DNA from: Vibrio sp. BS-M-Sm-2
Lineage (GTDB): Bacteria > Pseudomonadota > Gammaproteobacteria > Enterobacterales > Vibrionaceae
Length of the DNA: 64,000 bases
Direction of reading: 5' to 3'
Assembly: GCF_041504345.1 (NCBI RefSeq)
Contig: NZ_CP167895.1
Location: forward strand, 806,001 to 870,000
Shown: positions 56,311 to 64,000 of the stretch, piece after piece
Numbering within the stretch: position 1 is the first letter of the stretch
How the letters are laid out: every line of letters begins with the position of its first letter
Program-made: the position numbers and the translations under genes
Notes under the pieces: generated by a model
The model's database searches: none
The model's input: the letters and a program-made list of their open reading frames with translations, nothing else
What the model was told of the DNA's origin: nothing

Positions 56311-56814
56311 TTACTTAAGGTACTTCACGTGCGCTTCCATCTCTTCACCAATCTGTTTTCGCATGTTCATTAGACGAATAGCCGAATCTCGTAATTCGAT
56401 GTCTTCTGGCGTCTCTGGGATCCACTCTGGAACTTTAGTCGGATTACCATTCTCATCGACAGCGACCATAATAACGATACAGTGAGTTGTTAGGCGGTTA
56501 TTGAGCTCTTTAGGGTCGCTGGCTTGAACGTCGATAGCGATATGCATTGAAGATGAACCTGTGTATATGACCTTTGCACTTACCTCCACAAGGTTGCCTA
56601 CGTGAATTGGGGCAACGAATCTAATTCCGCCTGCATAGGCTGTTATACAGTATTTACCGCTCCAACCTGCGGAACAAGCGTAGGCTGCTAAATCGATCCA
56701 CTTCATTGCTGCACCACCATGAACTTTACCACCAAAGTTCACATCCCCGGGTTCAGCTAAAAAACGCAGAGTAACGTCTCGTTTACCATCTTGTCGGCTA
56801 TTGCTACTGCTCAT
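56311..56814 (-). CDS. Acyl-CoA thioesterase, hot-dog fold (YciA/BFIT-like)
   Basis: A 167-residue cytoplasmic acyl-CoA hydrolase with the hot-dog features of the acyl-CoA thioesterase group: EPGDVNFGGKVHGGAAMKWID near residue 20 with the helix-capping HGG region, ITAYAGGIRFVAPIHVGN near 60 and TTHCIVIMVAVDENG near 110. The ATG follows GAAGGAAAAT. It is monocistronic. It probably cleaves medium- or long-chain acyl-CoA; the exact substrate cannot be told. Confidence 0.9.
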   Translation of the reverse strand: MSSSNSRQDGKRDVTLRFLAEPGDVNFGGKVHGGAAMKWIDLAAYACSAGWSGKYCITAYAGGIRFVAPIHVGNLVEVSAKVIYTGSSSMHIAIDVQASDPKELNNRLTTHCIVIMVAVDENGNPTKVPEWIPETPEDIELRDSAIRLMNMRKQIGEEMEAHVKYLK

Positions 56815-57198
56815 TTATTTTCCTTCATTATTATCGCACTGCATAACATGCTTGTTACTTGCTAATAACAATATACTTAAGATGACATAAATTAAAGCGG
56901 ATAATCTCACGATTAAGACTATTTTTTCGAACAGGTGATAAGTTGGTGAATATTGGCGTTTAAAGGCGTTAAAGGTGATGCATCAACAGAGGTGTACTTT
57001 ATCGAGTAAGTTGCTCGAAAGGTTGATTGCAAAAAAAACACCTAGCGTAATGCTAGGTGTTTCTAAGCCGTGTGGTACTCATTACGGTACCTTATTTTGT
57101 TTTAGCCAACTAACCGCTGTTTATCTGGTTTAGTTAAATGATTCTAGCCTCTTTACCACTAAAGTGGTAGTTAAAAATATTTGTTATTCAGCTCATTT
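56815..57198. other. Intergenic region upstream of thioesterase and downstream of the peptide-binding protein gene
   Basis: A 384-bp gap. It holds the terminator at 57031-57066 and an AT-rich stretch (56870-56930) that should contain the thioesterase promoter. I see no gene. Confidence 0.5.
57031..57066 (-). terminator. Terminator downstream of the OppA-like gene
   Basis: Read leftward, AAACACCTAGC, ATTAC loop, GCTAGGTGTTT and a long T-run. It lies about 130 bp past the gene's stop, so the mRNA carries a long 3' tail. Confidence 0.9.
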
Positions 57199-58821
57199 TT
57201 ACTCTTGGATAAAGTATAGATCCTTCGCGTAGATATTTCCTTTCGGATTATTATTGGGGAAACCTTTTAGTGTATTTCGCACTAATCGAGTGTGATTGTA
57301 ATGATATAAAGGCATAACTGCTGCTGATTCGTTAAGTATCGACTCTGCGTGCTGGTATAGAGCGAAGCGTTTAGATTGTTCTTCCGTTTTACTTGCTTGC
57401 TGTAAGAGCTCATCATAATCGGTGTTACAGTAACCACTCTCATTTGCAGTGTGGTCACAAGTGAAGGCTTCTAGCAATGCAGAAGGTTCTGGGTAGTCAC
57501 CAAACGCCCATGAGCGCGCAATCTGATAATCACCAGCCCCTTTCGCTGCAACATACGCTTTCCATTCCATGTTCTCTAACTCAACTTTTACGCCAAGTGG
57601 TTTCCACATTGATGCAATCGCAATAGCTATTTTCTTGTGGTTCTCACTGGTGTTGTATGTCAGTGTGAATTTAAGTGGGTTGTTCTCGTTATATCCAGCT
57701 GCTTCCAGTAGCATTTTGGCTTTTGTTAAACGCTGAGCGCTGTCTAAAGAGTTGAATTCGGATAAAGGCGCTATGTAATCAGGAATATTATTCGGCGTCA
57801 CGCTGTAGGCTTCAGGCTCACCTTGACCTGTAACTTTCTCGACCAGAATCTCACGATTGACGGCCATGCTCAGTGCTTGACGAACTCTGACGTCATCAAA
57901 GGGCGCTTGGCGCGTATTGAATGAATAAACATATGAGCCCAATAGAGCTTGCGCTTTGATTTGCTCAGGACTTTCTTGGATTAATTTCTGGTAGTACTCA
58001 AGCTGAACGCGATTGGTCATATCGATCTCACCAGCTTGGTAGCGGATAAGCTCGGCATTTTGAGATGATAAGCCTAAATAGGTCACCTTGTTAATGACTG
58101 TCGATGTGTCATCCCAATAATTTGGGTTCCTCTCGACCTCAACGTATTCGTTGGGTACCCATTTACTCAAAGTGTAAGCACCGTTGGTTGCGATATTTTC
58201 TGCGCGAGTCCATTGGTCACCTTTCTCTTGAACCAACTTAGCAGGCAAAGGGAAGAAGGTCTTGATGCTCATTAAACTCATAAAGTAGGGCGTAGGTTTT
58301 GAAAGTGAAATTTCAACCGTGCGCTGATCTAATGCTTTGATGCCAAGCTCAGAGGGATCTTTGTCTCCTGATAGAATCTCGCTAGCGTTCACGATGTTAG
58401 CCGTTGAAAAAACAAAACCCGTGTTGTTACCTGTTTTAGGAGACACAGCTCGCTGCCAACCAAAGACAAAATCGGATGCTGTGACTGGCTCGCCATTCGA
58501 CCACTTGAGGCTCTCTTTCAACACAAACGTCACGGTTTTACCGTCTTTGCTGATAGACCATTCTTTGGCTTGCCCTGGGATGATCTGCCCGTCACTGTTC
58601 TCAATCACAAAGCCTTCAAACATATCATTGACGATAATGTCACCGGGCATGCCTGAATTTACGAAGCTAGGATCCAGTGTATTGGGCTCTGCACCGTTGC
58701 CACGTACAAAATGTTGTTCCTCAGCTAACGGTGTATCAGCAGGAACAGTGGCAGCAAAGCTTGAAGCAGATGACAAAGCAAGCAGGGACGAGATGATCAC
58801 AGGGATCGTTGGTTGAGTCAT
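57199..58821 (-). CDS. Periplasmic oligopeptide-binding protein (OppA/MppA-like)
   Basis: A 540-residue periplasmic binding protein of the SBP_bac_5 family. A signal peptide (residues 1-24, ending ASSFAA) precedes NGAEPNTLDPSFVNSGMPGD near 41-60, the characteristic start of these proteins. Further signatures are GEPVTASDFVFGWQRAVSPK near 111 and DDVRVRQALSMAVNREIL near 310. No permease or ATPase gene is adjacent, so it probably supplies a peptide importer encoded elsewhere, as MppA does. Upstream is the EamA gene, on the same strand but separated by a strong terminator. Confidence 0.9.
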   Translation of the reverse strand: MTQPTIPVIISSLLALSSASSFAATVPADTPLAEEQHFVRGNGAEPNTLDPSFVNSGMPGDIIVNDMFEGFVIENSDGQIIPGQAKEWSISKDGKTVTFVLKESLKWSNGEPVTASDFVFGWQRAVSPKTGNNTGFVFSTANIVNASEILSGDKDPSELGIKALDQRTVEISLSKPTPYFMSLMSIKTFFPLPAKLVQEKGDQWTRAENIATNGAYTLSKWVPNEYVEVERNPNYWDDTSTVINKVTYLGLSSQNAELIRYQAGEIDMTNRVQLEYYQKLIQESPEQIKAQALLGSYVYSFNTRQAPFDDVRVRQALSMAVNREILVEKVTGQGEPEAYSVTPNNIPDYIAPLSEFNSLDSAQRLTKAKMLLEAAGYNENNPLKFTLTYNTSENHKKIAIAIASMWKPLGVKVELENMEWKAYVAAKGAGDYQIARSWAFGDYPEPSALLEAFTCDHTANESGYCNTDYDELLQQASKTEEQSKRFALYQHAESILNESAAVMPLYHYNHTRLVRNTLKGFPNNNPKGNIYAKDLYFIQE

Positions 58822-58935
58822 TGTAATTCCTTTTACAACTTAAACGGTACTCAATGCATTAAACCTGACTCGCTAACATGTTGCAACCACAATGAACGCT
58901 TATTAAAAGCATTTTAAAGACTTGTAAATAAAACA

Positions 58936-58972
58936 ACAGTGCCTACTTTAGGAGTAGGCACTGTGAAAATAG
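58936..58972 (-). terminator. Terminator of the second EamA gene
   Basis: CAGTGCCTACT and AGTAGGCACTG form a perfect 11-bp stem with a 5-base loop. Read leftward it is followed by TTGTTTTATTT. It starts 51 bp past the EamA stop. Confidence 0.88.
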
Positions 58973-59015
58973 TGAGTTTGAGTATTTGCCCTAATATGAG
59001 CGTTGTCCCATGCGT

Positions 59016-59909
59016 TTAGTTTTGCTGAGGGAGAGGTGCCTCAAGCCTTGGCTTCCTTTTGATTTGAGCAAGGATGACGCCTGAAATCACCATCACACCA
59101 CCAATGATGTGGAACTGGTTAATCTCTTCACCAAGCCATGTAGCGGCTAATACGATCGCAACAACCGGAAGTAAGTTCATGAACATCGCGCTTGAGTCAG
59201 CACCAATGGTGTCAATCGCCTTCACCCACATCCAAGGTGCTAAAATCGAAGCGGCAACCGCGGCGTAAGCAATCAATGGGATCGCTTGTTGCGGTGGTAA
59301 AAGTTGTTCGCTGGTAAGCCAAAGTGGCGTAAGCATCGCGACAGCAAACAGACCCTGGATGTAAATCACCACCCAGCTACTGATTGGCATTTTCCAGCGT
59401 TTCAAGAGCACACAGTAAGAAGCATAAACAAAGGCCGCAATCAGCATATAGCCATCGCCTTGAGTCAATTCTTGATGGATGAAGAACAAAGGATCGCCTT
59501 TACCTAACATCAGAGCTAAGCCTGACAGTGACAACACACCACCCACGATACTCAAACTAGAAATGGACTTATGCAACAAAGGAACGCTTAGAAACACACT
59601 GATCAACGGGACTAAAGACGTGATCAATGCCATGTTGGAAGCGGTTGTGGTTAAGCCTGCGTAGTAACCTAGAGATTGGTTCAACACCATGCCCAAAAAG
59701 CCGAGGAACGCTAATTTCGATAGGTTTGGCTTAATGACAGCCCACTGCTTCATCACCGGGCGAATACAGAAAGGCGTGAGAATTAACATCGCAAAAAACC
59801 AGCGGTAAAAACTCATCGCGCTAGGCTCTATGGTGCTTGCAGCAAGCTTGTTGACGATTGCATTGGCGCCCCAGATACAGACTGTAAAAAATGGTAAGAG
59901 ATAATGCAT
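59016..59909 (-). CDS. EamA-family (DMT) transporter
   Basis: A 297-residue inner-membrane protein with ten hydrophobic segments in two EamA repeats. Signatures are WGANAIVNKLAASTIEPSAMSFYRW-type near 13-37 and MFMNLLPVVAIVLAATWLGE near 245. Exports small metabolites in characterised relatives; the substrate is unknown. It is divergent from a cupin-AraC regulator with about 100 bp between the starts, a common regulator-transporter layout, so control by that regulator is likely (inference). Confidence 0.9.
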   Translation of the reverse strand: MHYLLPFFTVCIWGANAIVNKLAASTIEPSAMSFYRWFFAMLILTPFCIRPVMKQWAVIKPNLSKLAFLGFLGMVLNQSLGYYAGLTTTASNMALITSLVPLISVFLSVPLLHKSISSLSIVGGVLSLSGLALMLGKGDPLFFIHQELTQGDGYMLIAAFVYASYCVLLKRWKMPISSWVVIYIQGLFAVAMLTPLWLTSEQLLPPQQAIPLIAYAAVAASILAPWMWVKAIDTIGADSSAMFMNLLPVVAIVLAATWLGEEINQFHIIGGVMVISGVILAQIKRKPRLEAPLPQQN

Positions 59910-60007
59910 GTGAATTCCGTCGCAAATGAGTTGATGCGGCTAGTTTGACAGGTCGTTATACTTACAAGTATCTTTAGAAAGACATCAGGCGCGATAGGAA
60001 GACAAGT

Positions 60008-60796
60008 TTGAAAAAACACTCCAGAAACCTTCACCCATCCTTATCAATTGATAAGGCACCATCCAACGTATTTATGAATTTTGAAGCGTTTCTTTCGAAC
60101 ACTGAAACCCGAGTTCATAGCCACTCATGGGGACAGGTTCAATTGATCAGTGGTGGTATATTAGAGATGGAAGCGGAAAGCACCCGATTTCTAGCACCAC
60201 CGCATTTGGCGATTTGGGTACCAGCCGGGGTGATGCATTGCAGTTATAACCGTAAGCCTCTGGACTACTGCTCGCTAAATATCGCGCCAGAACTCACGCA
60301 ACACCTGCCAGAAAAAACCAGTCTTATAAAGATCACGCCCATTGTGTCTTCGATCATCGAGGACTTTCGCGAGCGTGGAATAAATGTTGCGGAAACAGAG
60401 CAAGATCAAAGGCTCGTTCAGGTACTGCTTGACCAACTTGCGCAGCGTGAGGTTGAACACCACTTCTTGCCTTCAACAGACAATAAGTACCTAGCACCAA
60501 TATTGGCTTCTGTTGAAGAAAACCCAACCGATGAAGTGACACTGAAAGACTGGGCTGAACGTGTCCACACCACGGAAAGAACTCTTTCTCGCCACTGCCA
60601 GACGGAGCTTGGAATGAGCTTTACCGAGTGGCGACTGCGAGTGCGCTACCTATACTCAATGGATTTGTTAAGAAACGGGCAATCGGTCAAGGAAGTCGCT
60701 CTCACATTGGGTTACAACCAAGCAAGCCCTTTTATCACCATGTTCAAACGTTACGCGAACCAAACGCCAGAACAGTATAAGAACCGTTTGTTGTAA
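60008..60796 (+). CDS. AraC-family regulator with N-terminal cupin
   Basis: A 262-residue regulator. The N-terminal cupin half (residues 38-90, VHSHSWGQVQLISGGILEME then PPHLAIWVPAGVMH) resembles sensor domains of AraC-type regulators. The C-terminal half has two HTHs, with TLKDWAERVHTTERTLSRHC near 180 and SVKEVALTLGYNQASPFITMFKRY near 230, the standard second HTH. The start is a TTG at 60008 with AGGAAG 7 bases upstream; the next in-frame ATG is at residue 23. It probably controls the divergent EamA exporter. Confidence 0.88.
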   Translation: MKKHSRNLHPSLSIDKAPSNVFMNFEAFLSNTETRVHSHSWGQVQLISGGILEMEAESTRFLAPPHLAIWVPAGVMHCSYNRKPLDYCSLNIAPELTQHLPEKTSLIKITPIVSSIIEDFRERGINVAETEQDQRLVQVLLDQLAQREVEHHFLPSTDNKYLAPILASVEENPTDEVTLKDWAERVHTTERTLSRHCQTELGMSFTEWRLRVRYLYSMDLLRNGQSVKEVALTLGYNQASPFITMFKRYANQTPEQYKNRLL

Positions 60797-60846
60797 CCCG
60801 TGCTGCTCTCGCGTGGCTAACATGACAAGCCTCCCCCTTGACACAA

Positions 60847-61209
60847 TTATAACGTAGTCAAAGCAACGCACCTGTTACCTAACAGGGTCGACAACGTTGC
60901 GATCATTGGTTTGTTAATGTAATCGCTTTCTACTGCTACGTCGTCAAGCCAGTAAATATCTGCAAGTAGGTGAAGATCTTCAATCAATGCTTGGCAATTT
61001 GCCTCAGTCACTTTTGAAATATCACTAGGGAAATCATCACTGAGATCGACAATGATCACTCGTTGATGCTTTTTTAGCTTCAATCTTACAATATCTTCTA
61101 AATCGGCCATGCTTTTCTCTCTGTGGAAAATAAACATCACACTTTGGCCCTCTCCGATATCGTAGATCTTATAGCGTCGATCATTGAGATAAATAATATT
61201 GAATTTCAT
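60847..61209 (-). CDS. Truncated alpha/beta-hydrolase-like hypothetical protein
   Basis: A 120-residue soluble protein whose opening (MKFNIIYLNDRRYKIYDIGE then GQSVMFIFHREKS) and spacing of strands and helices resemble the start of an alpha/beta hydrolase. The later ALIEDLHLLADIYWLDDVAV looks like the stretch just before a nucleophile elbow. The expected G-x-S-x-G is replaced by ESDYINKP, and the C-terminal catalytic part is missing. It may be a degenerate hydrolase relative; I cannot name a function. GAGGAA lies upstream of the ATG. Confidence 0.6.
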   Translation of the reverse strand: MKFNIIYLNDRRYKIYDIGEGQSVMFIFHREKSMADLEDIVRLKLKKHQRVIIVDLSDDFPSDISKVTEANCQALIEDLHLLADIYWLDDVAVESDYINKPMIATLSTLLGNRCVALTTL

Positions 61210-61517
61210 GCTATCGATTCCTCGGGATTTAAATAATCAGCCAAAATGAAAATGTTGAGTTGGCATTAGACGTTAATTTTTAACTCAATGTCGTTTGAAT
61301 TGAGTTTGCTTAACTTCACTTAAAGACTCAAAGAATTAGAGAAATTCAAATGTGAATCTCTCAAGTCATATTTGAATTTCTGTAAACCATATTCAGGACA
61401 CTGTTGGTTATTTATGATCACTGCATTCATGGTTTTCTAGGAAAGGAAACCTAATGCAGCAAAGGAGATAGGTTCAAAAAAGAATCTAAGTAGCATCAAT
61501 CAACAGTTGTCAACCCA
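61210..61517 (+). promoter_or_regulatory. Leader of the exported peptide-secD2-secF2 operon with two inverted repeats
   Basis: This 308-bp gap contains a perfect 12-bp inverted repeat, AGAAATTCAAAT (61340-61351) and ATTTGAATTTCT (61370-61381). It also contains a second structure, CTGCATT (61421-61427) with AATGCAG (61453-61459), enclosing GGTTT (61431-61435) and AAACC (61447-61451). These could be operators or RNA hairpins. No gene is present. Confidence 0.55.
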
Positions 61518-61955
61518 ATGAAAAATATCAATAAATATCTTTTGTTATTCTCTCTTCTTGTAAGCGGCTTTTTCTCAAGTTTTGCATGGTCTTCGAGCTC
61601 AATGTTGGAGGACGTGTCTGCAATCGCCAAGCTCATTTATGACAGTGAACCTCAAATTGAAGCGACGAGTGATGTCAAACAAATCAGTAATAACCAATCT
61701 CTGACGTATCGAATTACAAAGGAAGAAGCCGAAAGCGATTTGTGGTCGATTGTTATCATGGATGGGCAAAGTGACGAGGTAGCAGATGGTGGTCAGCAAT
61801 TGATTACCAATATCGACAACATGAATTTTCATCGAGAACTCGATGGCAGCTTACTGATCAAAATATCGAAGTACCGACCTGGTGATGTGAACGCTACTAA
61901 CTGGTTACAAGCCCCAGAAGGTAGCTTTTATCTCGTGAAGTATGTGTATTTATAG
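61518..61955 (+). CDS. Small exported protein in the VemP position upstream of secD2
   Basis: A 145-residue protein with an N-terminal signal peptide (NKYLLLFSLLVSGFFSSFAW). The mature part is acidic and polar, and the C-terminal 40 residues include ISKYRPGDVNATNWLQAPEG and end FYLVKYVYL. It ends 10 bases before the secD2 ATG, with its stop codon overlapping the secD2 ribosome site. In V. alginolyticus the equivalent place is held by VemP, whose translation arrest controls secDF2 (established). The arrest motif as I recall it (HRIxGWKETNAMYVALN) is not present; only HRELDG near 105 resembles it. It may be a diverged VemP or a different small protein. Confidence 0.75.
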   Translation: MKNINKYLLLFSLLVSGFFSSFAWSSSSMLEDVSAIAKLIYDSEPQIEATSDVKQISNNQSLTYRITKEEAESDLWSIVIMDGQSDEVADGGQQLITNIDNMNFHRELDGSLLIKISKYRPGDVNATNWLQAPEGSFYLVKYVYL

Positions 61956-61964
61956 GGTAGATAA
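61928..61964 (+). promoter_or_regulatory. Potential stem covering the secD2 translation start region
   Basis: TTATCT (61928-61933, near the end of the upstream gene) can pair with AGATAA (61959-61964), directly between the secD2 ribosome site (AGGG, 61954-61957) and its ATG at 61966. A ribosome paused on the last codons of the upstream gene would open this stem. The stem is short and its stability is not calculated. Confidence 0.35.
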
Positions 61965-61965
61965 C

Positions 61966-63726
61966 ATGAAAAAAATATTTGCCTATTTCCTGCTAATTCT
62001 CTTATTGATTAGCGCCATACCGAGCTTTTTTGGCGAAAAGCCTGCATTGGTTCTTAATCACGCTGATAGCTCATTACCCATTGAGCCTTTGCTAAGCACA
62101 TTAGTTAAAAATCAGATAACTCCGTTAGGTGTTGAGAACCAACAAGACGAAACTACATTAATCTTTGAAAGTAAAAAAGAACAGCGAGAAGCACAACAGG
62201 TATTGTCATTGGCGTTTCCGTTAGCTCATTCTCATTTTTCATTCGTCAGTGCAGCACCTCAGCTATTTAGCCAAGTAGGGCTAACACCCATTAACCTTGG
62301 ATTAGATCTTCGTGGTGGCGTGCAGTTCATGCTGCAAGTTGAAATAGATGATAGCGTGAGAAGTTTGGTAGAAGCGACATCGACTAATGCTCGCCACGTG
62401 GCTCATGCAGAAGGGGTTCGCAGTCGAATTGCTGACATAGATAACAATGGATTCTCGATCATTATTACTAATTTAAGTAGTCGTGATTCAAACAGTATTC
62501 AAAGCGTAACCGACCACATGCGTTCACAGTTTTCTGAATGGAAAATCAGTGTAAACGGCAACGTATTACGTTTTACGCTTGATGAAAGCATTAAAGAAGA
62601 GCAGGCAAGCCTCGCTATGCAGCAAACCCTAAATATTATGCGCCAGCGTATTGAAAGTTTAGGTATCACTGAGGCCGTCACCCAGCGTCAGGGGGCTGAC
62701 CGTATATTGATAGAGCTTCCGGGCGTTCAAGATCCTCAAGTTGCGAAGCGTGTTATTGGTGCGACGGCGACGATCTCTTTTCATACGGTTGTTGATTCAA
62801 GCCAAGCTGCACAGACTCATACTACGCGTGATGGGGAATCTGTACGCTTGTCTAGGCAACCGGTGTTAACGGGAGAGTACATTATTGGTGCATCCGCATC
62901 GGTTGGTGAGTTTGGACAACCTGAAGTGAACCTAGTGTTGAGCAGTGCGGGAGGCAGCAAAATGTCTGACTTCTCACGTAGTAACATCGGTAAGCCTATG
63001 GCGACCTTATACAGCGAATATCATCAAGATCATAACAACCAACTTGTTCAACGCCATGAAGTGATCAACATTGCTACGATCCAAAGCCAATTAGGAAGTC
63101 GTTTTAGAATAACGGGTATCGGGCAAATTTCCGATGCACAAGACCTTGCGCTAATTCTACGCTCTGGGTCATTGACCGTACCTGTGACCATTATTGATGA
63201 GCAAGTGATTGGTCCAAGCCTAGGTGAAGAAAATATCCAAAAGGGTTTGCTCGCGGTGATGGTAGGTTTAGCTCTGACATTTGTGTCGATGCTGGTTTTG
63301 TACCGAAAGTTCGGTGTTATAGCTTGTGCCGCGCTTATCACCAACATTGTCATGATTGTGGGTTTCTTATCATTGATACCGGGAGCAACGCTTACTTTGC
63401 CGGGTATTGCGGGCCTTGTACTCACCATGGGCATGGCGGTTGATACTAACGTTCTAGTGTTTGAACGAATCAAAGAAGAAATGCGTTCAGGAAGATCGCT
63501 AGCGAGTGCGATACCGAGAGGTTATAAAGAGGCCAGAAGTACGATTATTGACGCAAACCTTACGTCGTTGATCACTGCGATTATTCTGTTTGCGATTGGT
63601 TATGGTGCCGTGAAGGGCTTTGCAATAACGCTAGGGATTGGACTTTTAACCAGTATGTTTACGGGATTACTCTATAGCCAAATGTGGATGACAAAACTTT
63701 GGGGGCATGACAATGACAAAGCTTAA
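61966..63726 (+). CDS. secD: SecD paralogue (SecD2), protein-export membrane subunit
   Basis: A 586-residue inner-membrane protein that, with SecF, uses the ion-motive force to help secretion. An N-terminal membrane segment is followed by the SecD signature PINLGLDLRGGVQFMLQVE near 105-123, a large periplasmic P1 region, and five C-terminal membrane segments with MAVDTNVLVFERIKEEMRSG near 500 and the RGYKEARSTIIDANLTSLIT motif. The ATG at 61966 has TAGGGTAG upstream; the in-frame reading back to 61942 overlaps the preceding gene. Vibrios carry a second SecDF set, and this one probably belongs to it. It overlaps secF by 14 bases. Confidence 0.92.
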   Translation: MKKIFAYFLLILLLISAIPSFFGEKPALVLNHADSSLPIEPLLSTLVKNQITPLGVENQQDETTLIFESKKEQREAQQVLSLAFPLAHSHFSFVSAAPQLFSQVGLTPINLGLDLRGGVQFMLQVEIDDSVRSLVEATSTNARHVAHAEGVRSRIADIDNNGFSIIITNLSSRDSNSIQSVTDHMRSQFSEWKISVNGNVLRFTLDESIKEEQASLAMQQTLNIMRQRIESLGITEAVTQRQGADRILIELPGVQDPQVAKRVIGATATISFHTVVDSSQAAQTHTTRDGESVRLSRQPVLTGEYIIGASASVGEFGQPEVNLVLSSAGGSKMSDFSRSNIGKPMATLYSEYHQDHNNQLVQRHEVINIATIQSQLGSRFRITGIGQISDAQDLALILRSGSLTVPVTIIDEQVIGPSLGEENIQKGLLAVMVGLALTFVSMLVLYRKFGVIACAALITNIVMIVGFLSLIPGATLTLPGIAGLVLTMGMAVDTNVLVFERIKEEMRSGRSLASAIPRGYKEARSTIIDANLTSLITAIILFAIGYGAVKGFAITLGIGLLTSMFTGLLYSQMWMTKLWGHDNDKA

Positions 63727-64000
63727 CCAACGAGTCGCTGATATCCAGTGGTCAAAAGTAAGGTGGAACGGTTTATTGGTTTCACTTGGGTTGATGTTTA
63801 TATCAATTGTCCTGATATCGACCAAAGGGTTTACACTTGGGCTTGAGTTTACCGGTGGTATCTCTCATGTCGTCAATGCTGATGTCCCGGTGAGCTTGGA
63901 AGCGATGCAATCAGCTTTGAATACGGTATTTGATGAATTACCCAATCTAGTGCCCGATGTTACCTACCAAACTTGGCAGTTACAGTTTCCTATTGGCGGA
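63713..64000 (+). CDS. secF: SecF paralogue (5' end, truncated by window edge)
   Basis: The first 96 codons of SecF are present. The start MTKLNQRVADIQWSKVRWNG leads to a membrane segment (LLVSLGLMFISIVLIS) and the SecF motif GFTLGLEFTGGISH near 40-53. It is translationally coupled to secD by a 14-base overlap. The rest lies beyond the window. Confidence 0.92.
   Translation, partial: MTKLNQRVADIQWSKVRWNGLLVSLGLMFISIVLISTKGFTLGLEFTGGISHVVNADVPVSLEAMQSALNTVFDELPNLVPDVTYQTWQLQFPIGG

Overview
The window reads as Vibrio DNA, most likely the second chromosome of a Splendidus-clade or related species. The evidence is gene content (maltose and glycogen genes, a thermolabile-hemolysin-type phospholipase, a lipase with its foldase, a second SecDF pair, many GGDEF and chemoreceptor genes), about 45% GC by eye, and an order that, as I recall it, resembles V. 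cholerae chromosome II (malT/malP/malQ/glgB; deoD; L,D-transpeptidase; lpp-like; DEAD helicase; pstSCAB followed by a GAF-GGDEF gene). I see no rRNA, tRNA, CRISPR array, prophage or intact insertion sequence.

Layout. 1-8.8 kb: 5' part of malT (leftward), then malP, malQ and glgB (rightward), which degrade maltodextrin and branch glycogen. 8.8-12.8 kb: a short TetR-like regulator and an ECF vitamin-type transporter operon (S component, fused double ATPase, T component). 12.9-15.6 kb: yiaVW-like membrane pair and an EamA exporter. 15.7-18.8 kb: two overlapping TPR genes, one with an intact GGEEF domain and one with a degenerate one. 18.9-21.2 kb: a frameshifted tandem-zinc-ribbon protein and deoD. 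21.5-24.7 kb: periplasmic L,D-transpeptidase, Lpp-like lipoprotein and DEAD-box helicase. 24.8-28.4 kb: divergent secreted phospholipase and lipase-foldase genes. 28.5-36.7 kb: chemoreceptor, pstSCAB phosphate uptake operon and a GAF-GAF-GGDEF cyclase. 36.8-43.7 kb: leftward MoxR/DUF58/VWA (Bat) operon in which moxR carries a homopolymer frameshift. 43.9-47 kb: two exported proteins of unknown function divergent from a Crp/Fnr-type regulator. 47-49.5 kb: chemoreceptor and a small acidic protein. 49.7-55.2 kb: divergent malK and malEFG with G-rich MalT-type boxes between them. 55.2-61.2 kb: hypotheticals, acyl-CoA thioesterase, orphan peptide-binding protein, and an EamA exporter divergent from a cupin-AraC regulator. 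61.5-64 kb: a small exported protein, secD2 and the start of secF2.

How the genes work together. MalEFGK import maltodextrin, MalP and MalQ process it and GlgB branches the polymer; MalT is the expected activator of both blocks, which lie about 45 kb apart but share G-rich motifs. PstSCAB sits behind a PHO-box-like array. The most interesting locus is the end of the window. The small signal-peptide protein just before secD2 occupies the position of VemP, the translocation-sensing arrest peptide of V. alginolyticus, but does not show the VemP C-terminal motif as I remember it, and a potential RNA stem lies across the secD2 start region. Other notable items are two single-base frameshifts in homopolymers, a catalytically degenerate GGDEF partner gene, a 14-bp inverted repeat between malP and malQ, and a tetranucleotide repeat in front of a chemoreceptor gene.
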